Both the position numbers and the translations under genes were made by a program. From the NCBI GenBank assembly GCA_036402175.1, contig DASWTK010000280.1, positions 1-10,429 of the forward strand: a stretch of 10,429 nt of DNA, in the 5' to 3' direction. Source of the DNA: DASPKM01 sp036402175. GTDB lineage: Bacteria; Bacteroidota; Bacteroidia; Chitinophagales; Chitinophagaceae. The notes beneath the pieces are model-generated. The model was given only the letters and a program-made list of their open reading frames with translations, was not told where the DNA came from and ran no database searches. This document shows positions 1 to 5,121 of this stretch, one piece after another. The first letter of the stretch is position 1. Each line of letters begins with the position of its first letter.

Positions 1-74
1 GAATTACAGATACGCTGCATGCGCTGGTCGTATTTCAGGTCGTTGGTAATTACAAAAACGATTCTTTTTTTCAA
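1..74 (-). CDS. Glycosyltransferase N-terminus, GT4-like (partial, runs off left edge)
   Basis: Only the first 24 codons are visible, read leftwards from a TTG codon at 74-72. They translate as MKKRIVFVITNDL followed by KYDQRMQRICN. A short hydrophobic beta strand followed by a TNDLxxDQRMxRIC segment is the usual beginning of Bacteroidota family 4 glycosyltransferases (GT-B fold), so a sugar-nucleotide-dependent glycosyltransferase is the best reading. The TTG start lies 11 bases after the stop of the deacetylase gene; I see no ATG in this frame close by. The short spacing and shared strand imply the same operon as the deacetylase and the LpxD-like gene. The activity cannot be judged because the catalytic half is outside the window. 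The family call rests on a short N-terminal motif only. Confidence 0.6.
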   Translation of the reverse strand, partial: MKKRIVFVITNDLKYDQRMQRICN

Positions 75-85
75 ACCGGATTGGT

Positions 86-712
86 TTAGATGATATACCT
101 CACCACTTCGAAGGCTTCGGCGAACTGCGCGCCCATCTGAACTCCCCTCACAGTTGCAAGTGAATGCACAAAGCTTTCGTTTACGTACGACCGGTGCAAT
201 TGCGATTTATAGCACTGCAGGGCTTCTACTTTTTTATCGATATGGCGCTTTTCGAGTTTTATGAATGCCCTGGTATTGAAGGTTACATTGTTCCATGGCA
301 TTTCGTATCCAAGGATGGATGTATTCTTGAAGGCCCGCAACCCTTCTTCGCTGATCACCTGGTGGTCCTGGTGTATATCGGTGGGAGAGGGAACAAAGAC
401 CAGGTCGGGTTGAATGTCATCCCGGAAGCGAATCAGGTCTTCGAGAATCTGCTGGCGGGTTTCCTTGAAACGCCTTACATCATAATCCAGCAACAGCAGG
501 TTTTGTTCGGGAACACCCAATATCCTGGTCGCGTTCCTGACTTCGGTTTCAAGTGTATCGGGTGGCCAGTCGTGTGGCAGCGACCTCCTGCATGTAGAAG
601 CCGCGAGATAAAATACATCGGGCGTTTCTTCAGCGTACCTGGCAATGCTTCCGCCACATCCAAGTTCACCATCATCGGTATGCGGGGCGAGAATGAGAAT
701 TCTTTTTTTCAT
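86..712 (-). CDS. PIG-L/LmbE-family zinc-dependent N-deacetylase
   Basis: A 208-residue protein of the PIG-L (LmbE/BshB-like) family, which removes the N-acetyl group from GlcNAc-type sugars using a metal ion. The N-terminal metal motif is PHTDDGELGCGG at residues 10-21, where family members usually read AHPDDxELGCGG. H11 and D14 are the expected metal ligands and D13 the expected general base. The second motif, DIHQDH at 112-117, supplies the third ligand (probably H117). The tail YKSQLHRSY at 168-176 and the following FVHSLATVRG are also typical. Length is normal for the family and there is no signal peptide, so it is cytoplasmic. The ATG at 712 follows the LpxD-like stop after 8 bases, with no Shine-Dalgarno sequence. 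Context (acyltransferase upstream, glycosyltransferase downstream) favours a surface-glycan amino sugar as substrate over bacillithiol synthesis; the exact substrate is unknown. Confidence 0.88.
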   Translation of the reverse strand: MKKRILILAPHTDDGELGCGGSIARYAEETPDVFYLAASTCRRSLPHDWPPDTLETEVRNATRILGVPEQNLLLLDYDVRRFKETRQQILEDLIRFRDDIQPDLVFVPSPTDIHQDHQVISEEGLRAFKNTSILGYEMPWNNVTFNTRAFIKLEKRHIDKKVEALQCYKSQLHRSYVNESFVHSLATVRGVQMGAQFAEAFEVVRYII

Positions 713-720
713 GTTGATGT

Positions 721-1638
721 TCAGGGGTTCGGTTTTTGTTCCATTTTCCTGGCGGGTACGCCTGCCCAGGTTTCATTGGCAGGTACGTCTCGGATAACAA
801 CTGCTCCCAGTCCTACGATCGCGTGTTCTCCGATCTGTTGCTTTTGCAGGATGCCCGCGTTGGGAGATATCCACGCAAAATCGCCGATGATACAGCTTCC
901 TCCGATCATTGCATGCGCAATCACCAGGCAATGACGGCCTATCTGTACGTTATGGGCAATATGCACCAGGTTGTCGATTTTGGTTCCGTCTCCGATTTTG
1001 GTGTTTCCCAGCGTTCCCCGATCGATGCAGGTATTGGAACCGATTTCAACCCCGTTGCCGATCTCTACTCCGCCGAGGTGTTCGAACTTCAGCCAGTGTT
1101 CTTTTTCATCAGGCTGATAACCGAAGCCATCGGTGCCGATGACGGTTCCCGCATGAATGGTTACATCGTTTCCAATGGTAACGCCGTCGTATATGAAGTT
1201 GTTCCCGTAAAGTATGCTTCCACTTCCGATTGTGCACTTTCCAACATAAGAGTTTGGGCCGATGTGAACGTCTTTGGCTATGACGGCCTGTGGGTGGATC
1301 ACAGCGGTTGGATGCCTGCCCCAATCCGGTCTTTGCCGGAAGAACCTTGCCATAATTGTCATAATCGCCAGGCGACTATCTCGCGTGAAGATCAATGCTT
1401 TGCCACGGGGTACTTCAATTTTTTCAGGAAGTGGTAACGGCAGTATCATTATTCCTGCGTCACACGTATCTAAAAGCGTTTGAAGGTCATGGGGAAGGGA
1501 TGAGAACCAAACGATGCTGCTCCTGTCTGCCTCTTCAGGTTTGCTGACCTTATCCACTGTCACATCAGGGTTCCCAACGACCTGGAATTCCTGACCCAGG
1601 GTAGAAATTATTTCCTCAAGCCTGATAGGATTGGTCAT
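721..1638 (-). CDS. LpxD-like sugar N-acyltransferase (left-handed beta-helix)
   Basis: About 305 residues from the ATG at 1638; a TTG two codons upstream at 1644 is an alternative start. The N-terminal 100 residues resemble the uridine-binding domain of LpxD (UDP-3-O-acylglucosamine N-acyltransferase). From roughly residue 110 the protein is hexapeptide-repeat beta-helix, with repeated I/V-G-x-x-x units such as VHIGPNSYVG and VTIGNDVTIHAG. The LpxD signatures GTDGFGY and DNLVHIAHNVQIG are present; the second His of HIAH is the expected catalytic base. It differs from standard LpxD by being short (usual length about 340) and by ending in WAGVPARKM, an ending common in sugar O/N-acyltransferases of O-antigen loci, instead of the C-terminal helix that binds acyl-ACP. 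It heads a probable operon with a deacetylase and a glycosyltransferase. I therefore infer amino-sugar N-acylation in a surface glycan, though a lipid A role cannot be excluded. Confidence 0.82.
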   Translation of the reverse strand: MTNPIRLEEIISTLGQEFQVVGNPDVTVDKVSKPEEADRSSIVWFSSLPHDLQTLLDTCDAGIMILPLPLPEKIEVPRGKALIFTRDSRLAIMTIMARFFRQRPDWGRHPTAVIHPQAVIAKDVHIGPNSYVGKCTIGSGSILYGNNFIYDGVTIGNDVTIHAGTVIGTDGFGYQPDEKEHWLKFEHLGGVEIGNGVEIGSNTCIDRGTLGNTKIGDGTKIDNLVHIAHNVQIGRHCLVIAHAMIGGSCIIGDFAWISPNAGILQKQQIGEHAIVGLGAVVIRDVPANETWAGVPARKMEQKPNP

Positions 1639-1641
1639 GGT

Positions 1642-1671
1642 CAAAAATATGATAATTAGCCAATAAGCAAA
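1642..1671 (-). promoter_or_regulatory. Bacteroidota-type promoter for the LpxD-like operon
   Basis: Read on the minus strand, TTTG (1671-1668) is followed after 18 bases by TATTTTTG (1649-1642). This fits the TTTG / TAnnTTTG form of the Bacteroidota primary sigma factor. The -33 element lies inside the left inverted-repeat arm. The -7 box ends only four bases before the ATG, so the transcript would be leaderless or nearly so; if this promoter is real, the TTG at 1644 cannot be the start codon. The match is by eye only. Confidence 0.45.
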
Positions 1672-1705
1672 TTAGCTGATTAGCCAATTTGAGGATTTGA
1701 GGATG
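1654..1705 (+). repeat. Left arm of long inverted repeat
   Basis: Bases 1666-1705 are a perfect 40-bp reverse complement of 2335-2374. Extending to 1654 against 2386 gives 50 matches in 52. The outermost 19 bases (1655-1673) also match 2439-2457 perfectly, so the right copy can be viewed as carrying 72 extra bases, exactly nine octamers. Confidence 0.85.
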
Positions 1706-1742
1706 AATTGGATAATTAGAAAATTGGTCAATTGGGGAGGGG
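1655..1742. repeat. Left 8-bp degenerate tandem array
   Basis: Eleven consecutive octamers in unbroken phase: attagcca, ataagcaa, attagctg, attagcca, atttgagg, atttgagg, atgaattg, gataatta, gaaaattg, gtcaattg, gggagggg. The last is only a loose fit. The two unit types (attagccN and atttgagg) are the reverse complements of those in the right array. Confidence 0.8.
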
Positions 1743-1784
1743 AGGATATAATACTTCAATATGAAACATTAAGGACGAATGTTA

Positions 1785-1818
1785 TAAAGTCAATTAAATG
1801 TCAGGTTTATTGACTTTA
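1785..1818. other. Perfect 10-bp hairpin in the unique part of the cassette
   Basis: The stem taaagtcaat (1785-1794) pairs with attgacttta (1809-1818) around a 14-base loop. A smaller 6-bp hairpin, aacatt/aatgtt (1765-1783), lies immediately before it. There is no T-run of terminator type directly after it on the plus strand beyond cttttta. It could be an RNA structure or a dyad binding site; nothing in the sequence decides. Confidence 0.5.
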
Positions 1819-1867
1819 CTTTTTAAGCCAAAATCAGAATGTGAAAGACAGCAACAGAGCAGCAATA

Positions 1868-2183
1868 TTGCAGGAATAAAGGAGAAATAACGGAGGATGA
1901 ACGGAGGATGAACGCAGGATGAACGGAGGATGAACGCGGGATAAACGCAGGAGGAGCGTAGGATAATCGCAGAATAATCGAGGAGGAGTGCAAGCTGTTG
2001 CCGGACGTACGCAAGATGGTAAAAGGTTAAACGCAGGTGAACGCAGGATAGTCGCAAGATGAGCGCAGGATGATTGCAGTATAATGGTGGAATAATTACA
2101 CGATGAACCCATGATAACCCCGGATTAATTACCAGGGTACACGCCGGATAGTCTTTAATAAATTCGCTGAATGATCGCATGAC
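1868..2183. repeat. Central 11-bp degenerate tandem array (about 29 units)
   Basis: Consensus on the plus strand is about acgcaggatga. The best units run 1890-1955: acggaggatga (twice), acgcaggatga, acggaggatga, acgcgggataa, acgcaggagga. The phase continues through gcgtaggataa, tcgcagaataa and, after a few 10-bp units near 1978-2040, acgcaggatag, tcgcaagatga, gcgcaggatga, ttgcagtataa, tggtggaataa, then decays towards 2183. The centre left is best conserved and the ends are most diverged, as expected of an array grown by slippage or unequal exchange. On the minus strand the unit (tcatcctgcgt) contains no stop in any frame, which creates three overlapping pseudo-ORFs with 11-residue repeats. 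Confidence 0.85.
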
Positions 2184-2299
2184 AACCGGCATTCACCCGA
2201 AAAATGCCTTGATAATTGACCTAATACACTGTCAATCAAAACAATACCCCCACTTGTCAAGAATCTTTATTAGGAAAAACCACCTTCTCACCCCAATTG

Positions 2300-2475
2300 A
2301 CTCATTAGCTAATCGGCCAAATCAGCCAATCCCTCATCCTCAAATCCTCAAATTGGCTAATCAGCTAATTTGCTAATCGGCTAATTAACCAATCCCCCAA
2401 TCCTCAAATCCCTAAATCCTCAAATCCTCAAATCCTCAAATTTGCTTATTGGCTAATCGGCCAAATTGGCTAATT
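2300..2475. repeat. Right 8-bp degenerate tandem array (22 units)
   Basis: Twenty-two octamers in continuous phase, mostly of two types: gctaatcN (for example 2308, 2356, 2372, 2452) and tcaaatcc (2340, 2404, 2420, 2428). Four adjacent near-identical tcaaatcc-type units lie at 2404-2435. No base is gained or lost across the 176 bp. The array ends about 30 bp before the rpsO promoter box. Confidence 0.82.
2335..2386 (-). repeat. Right arm of long inverted repeat
   Basis: Inverted counterpart of 1654-1705, with the first 40 bases (2335-2374) perfect. Further inward, an 11-base element, ccccaattgac (2291-2301), also matches the left side (1727-1737) in inverted orientation, so the arms extend more loosely for about 90 bp. 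Confidence 0.85.
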
Positions 2476-2504
2476 AGTATTATCCATCTTATCGTCTAAT
2501 TCCT

Positions 2505-2512
2505 TACCTTTG
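2505..2512 (+). promoter_or_regulatory. Bacteroidota -7 box (TACCTTTG) upstream of rpsO
   Basis: TACCTTTG fits TAnnTTTG and lies 39 bases before the rpsO ATG, giving a leader of roughly 30-35 bases. I see no good TTTG at the expected -33 position, so only the -7 element is claimed. It sits immediately to the right of the octamer array. Confidence 0.45.
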
Positions 2513-2551
2513 CCGCCAATCAAAATCTGGGATGCCTTAAAAAAGTTTGAG

Positions 2552-2824
2552 ATGCCTTATTTAACAAAAGAAAAGAGATCTGAGTTTTTTGCAAATTACG
2601 GTGGCAAGGCCACTAATACCGGGTCTATCGAAGGCCAGGTTGCATTGCTTACTGAGCGTATCAATCGCATATCTGAGCATTTACAAGCCAACAAAAAAGA
2701 CTTTTCTACTCACCGCGGCCTGATGCAATTGGTAGGTAAACGAAAGCGCTTACTCACTTACCTGAGCAAGCATAATCTGCAAGGCTACCGTCAACTGATT
2801 GAGAAATTAGGATTGCGTAAATAA
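2552..2824 (+). CDS. rpsO: 30S ribosomal protein S15
   Basis: A 90-residue protein of normal S15 length. It binds 16S rRNA in the central domain and is an early organiser of the 30S platform. Conserved features include NTGSIEGQVALLTERI (22-37), the RNA-contacting segment STHRGLMQLVGKRKRLLTYL (52-71) and the LGLRK end. The start is taken at the ATG at 2552 because S15 proteins of this phylum begin M-x-YLTKEK. The longer frame opening with TTG at 2510 overlaps the promoter box and would add 14 atypical residues. No Shine-Dalgarno sequence is present; the upstream region is A-rich. A two-codon ORF (ATG CCT TAA) lies 20 bases before the start. The gene is followed by a terminator and then pnp, the arrangement found in many bacteria. 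Confidence 0.97.
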   Translation: MPYLTKEKRSEFFANYGGKATNTGSIEGQVALLTERINRISEHLQANKKDFSTHRGLMQLVGKRKRLLTYLSKHNLQGYRQLIEKLGLRK

Positions 2825-2843
2825 ATTATGCTTCAAAAAATTG

Positions 2844-2883
2844 AATTCCCAACTTGCCCTCAAGGTTGGGAATTGTTGTTTTT
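2844..2883 (+). terminator. Intrinsic terminator after rpsO
   Basis: The stem aattcccaac (2844-2853) pairs perfectly with gttgggaatt (2865-2874), and an inner ttg/caa pairing shortens the loop to about 5 bases. A T-rich tail, gttgttttt, follows to 2883. It starts 19 bases after the rpsO stop. Some read-through into pnp may occur, since no strong promoter box is visible between here and the pnp start. Confidence 0.85.
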
Positions 2884-2919
2884 CAGGAACTCCCTTCTCA
2901 CCGTAAAATTTTAAACAGT

Positions 2920-5067
2920 ATGTTATCACAACCAATAAATATCACCTTCGATATCGGTGATGGCCGCATGGTGTCACTCGAAACCGGCCGCCTCGCCCGC
3001 CAGGCCGATGGATCCGTAACGGTCCGCCAGGGCAACAGTATCCTGCTGGCAACAGTTGTAGCCAATAAGGAACCAAGGGAAGGACAGGAGTTTTTTCCCC
3101 TCACAGTGGATTACATGGAAAAGTTCGCATCAGCCGGGCGTATTCCGGGTTCATTCTTCAAGCGTGAAGGCCGCCTGAGCGAATCTGAAATATTGATCAG
3201 TCGACTGATTGACCGGGCGCTTCGTCCCTTGTTCCCCGACGATTACTTCTGCGATGTGCAGGTAATGGTCACCCTTATCTCAAGCGACAAAGAAGTAATG
3301 CCCGATGCCATGGCATGTCTGGCAGCATCTGCAGCACTTGCCGTTTCAGATATTCCCATCAAAGAAGTCATTTCAGAAGTGCGTGTAGCAAGAGTTGAAG
3401 GAAAATTTGTGATCAACCCTACCCGCACGGAATTGGCAAAGGCCGACATGGATTTCATGGTCGCCGCTTCAGAAAAGAACCTCGTAATGGTGGAAGGTGG
3501 AGCGCAGGAATGCAGTGAAGAAGACCTGGTGAAGGCGCTTGAACTTGCACACACCGCCATCCGCACACAGATCAAAGCGCAGCTTGAATTACGCGAAGCA
3601 AAAGGCGTAACCGGAAAGCGCGAATATCCTAAACCTGTTCACAAGGAAGAATTACAGCAGAAAGTGATTGCTTTCGCGAAAGACAGAATATATCAGATCT
3701 CCAGGTCCGCATCCGCTAAATCCGTTCGCTCCGATGAACTGGATAAGGTAAAGACAGAACTCGTGGAAAGTCTTGGAGAAGAAGCAACAGATGAAGACAA
3801 GAAGCTTGTTAAAAAATATTACGAAGACCTCAAGTGGGAAGTGGTCAGGAATATGATCCTCGACGATAAACATCGTCTCGATGGCAGAAGCCTGGACCAG
3901 GTTCGCCCGCTCGACATGGAAGTGGATGTTCTTCCCACTCCGCATGGTGCAGCCCTCTTCACCAGGGGAGAAACACAGTCGCTCACCACAGTTACACTCG
4001 GCACCCCGCTGGATGAGTTGCTGGTTGAAAGCGCTGCTGTATCGGACTACACCAAATTTATTCTGCATTATAACTTCCCGCCTTTTTCAACCGGGGAAGT
4101 GAAAATGCTGAGAGGACCAGGCCGTCGTGAGGTTGGTCATGGTAACCTTGCCATGCGTTCATTGAAACAGATGATGCCCGGAAACGATTATCCTTATACC
4201 GTCCGCGTAGTGAGCGATATTCTAGAATCAAACGGATCGTCTTCAATGGCGACAGTTTGCGCTGGCTCACTGGCATTGATGGACGCCGGTGTTCCAATTG
4301 CTAAACACGTAAGTGGTGTGGCAATGGGATTGATCACCCGCGGTACCGATGGTAAATACGCCATCCTTACCGACATCCTGGGCGATGAAGATCACCTGGG
4401 CGATATGGACTTTAAAGTGACCGGAACACGCGAAGGAATCTGCGGCGTGCAGATGGATATTAAGATAGACGGACTTAGCATGGATACGATGCGCCAGGCG
4501 TTGGACCAGGCACGTCATGGAAGACTGCACATTCTGGATGCAATGTATGCATGCATGCCTGCGGCCAGAACAGAAGTGAAACCGCATGCGCCAAGAATGG
4601 AAAAACTGTTCATCGATAAAGAATTCATCGGTGCGGTGATCGGACCTCAGGGCAAGATCATCCAGGAGATCCAGCGCGAAACCGGAACTACCATCAATAT
4701 TGAGGAAGTTGGCAACTACGGCGAAGTAAGCATCTTCTCACCAGCTAAAGAAGGGCTTGAAAAAGCGGTAGCATGGGTGAAAGGAATTGTTGCTGTGCCT
4801 GAAGTAGGAGAGACCTACGAATCTAAAGTGAAATCAGTAATGCCATATGGTGCGTTTGTTGAGTTCCTGCCAGGTAAGCAGGGACTGCTGCACATCAGTG
4901 AAGTTTCGTGGAAACGCCTTGAAACGATGGAAGGTGTGCTGAGCGAAGGCGACACAGTTAAAGTGAAACTGATTGGCCTGGATCAGAAAACGGGCAAGTT
5001 TAAACTCAGCCGGAAGGCACTGATGCCAAAACCGGAAATGAGACGGGACGAAAATCAGAGAGATTAA
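2920..5067 (+). CDS. pnp: Polyribonucleotide nucleotidyltransferase (PNPase)
   Basis: A 715-residue 3'-5' phosphorolytic exoribonuclease that degrades RNA to nucleoside diphosphates and can add tails in reverse; it acts as a homotrimer in the cytoplasm. Domains in order: first RNase PH domain (about 10-225) with the RNA-binding loop GSFFKREGR (77-85), an all-helical linker (about 235-315), second catalytic RNase PH domain (about 318-545), KH domain (about 560-620, GPQG at 575-578) and S1 domain (about 628-700, YGAFVEF). The catalytic segment TDILGDEDHLGDMDFKV contains D489 and D495, equivalent to the E. coli active-site aspartates. The ATG at 2920 is preferred because MLSQPINITFDIGDGR matches the family beginning; a frame extension back to 2854 would overlap the rpsO terminator. 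Length is normal and no key residue is missing. Confidence 0.98.
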   Translation: MLSQPINITFDIGDGRMVSLETGRLARQADGSVTVRQGNSILLATVVANKEPREGQEFFPLTVDYMEKFASAGRIPGSFFKREGRLSESEILISRLIDRALRPLFPDDYFCDVQVMVTLISSDKEVMPDAMACLAASAALAVSDIPIKEVISEVRVARVEGKFVINPTRTELAKADMDFMVAASEKNLVMVEGGAQECSEEDLVKALELAHTAIRTQIKAQLELREAKGVTGKREYPKPVHKEELQQKVIAFAKDRIYQISRSASAKSVRSDELDKVKTELVESLGEEATDEDKKLVKKYYEDLKWEVVRNMILDDKHRLDGRSLDQVRPLDMEVDVLPTPHGAALFTRGETQSLTTVTLGTPLDELLVESAAVSDYTKFILHYNFPPFSTGEVKMLRGPGRREVGHGNLAMRSLKQMMPGNDYPYTVRVVSDILESNGSSSMATVCAGSLALMDAGVPIAKHVSGVAMGLITRGTDGKYAILTDILGDEDHLGDMDFKVTGTREGICGVQMDIKIDGLSMDTMRQALDQARHGRLHILDAMYACMPAARTEVKPHAPRMEKLFIDKEFIGAVIGPQGKIIQEIQRETGTTINIEEVGNYGEVSIFSPAKEGLEKAVAWVKGIVAVPEVGETYESKVKSVMPYGAFVEFLPGKQGLLHISEVSWKRLETMEGVLSEGDTVKVKLIGLDQKTGKFKLSRKALMPKPEMRRDENQRD

Positions 5068-5075
5068 ATCAAATC

Positions 5076-5107
5076 AAAACCTGCAGAAAAGCAGGTTTTT
5101 CTTTTTT
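5076..5107 (+). terminator. Intrinsic terminator after pnp
   Basis: The stem aaaacctgc (5076-5084) and gcaggtttt (5091-5099) pair perfectly around the loop agaaaa. The hairpin is followed by tcttttttg. It begins 9 bases after the pnp stop and its T-run ends about 15 bases before the prmA start. Confidence 0.9.
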
Positions 5108-5121
5108 GAAGATTTTTTGCA

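Larger units (their letters stand above)
1654..2475. repeat. Intergenic repeat cassette (gene-free 0.8 kb)
   Basis: This stretch between the LpxD-like gene and rpsO holds no credible gene. It is organised as an 8-bp-period array (1655-1742), a unique AT-rich segment with hairpins (about 1743-1867), an 11-bp-period array (1868-2183), a second unique segment (2184-2299) and a longer 8-bp-period array (2300-2475). The outer arrays are inverted copies of one another. Weak open frames in the middle are by-products of the 11-bp repeat. I know of no named element with this architecture; a non-autonomous mobile element, an RNA-coding locus or a DNA-binding array are all possible. Confidence 0.75.

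Noticed and set aside
164..934. Plus-strand 256-residue open frame
   Set aside because: It lies antisense over the deacetylase and the LpxD-like gene, which have clear family motifs; its translation shows no domain.
1868..2183. CRISPR array
   Set aside because: Units are 11 bp and contiguous; there are no unique spacers of regular length and no cas genes.
1794..2192. Minus-strand 132-residue open frame (and two shorter overlapping ones) as a repeat protein gene
   Set aside because: The frame is open only because the 11-bp unit has no stop on this strand in any frame. The residues outside the array have no recognisable domain, and no credible start region is seen.
2179..2376. Plus-strand 65-residue open frame in the cassette
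   Set aside because: It runs through the octamer array, has low-complexity composition and carries no motif.
1654..2386. Insertion sequence or classic invertible promoter cassette
   Set aside because: There is no transposase or invertase ORF and no obvious target-site duplication. No outward-pointing TAnnTTTG promoter lies in the interior. Inversion remains possible but is not supported by the sequence alone.
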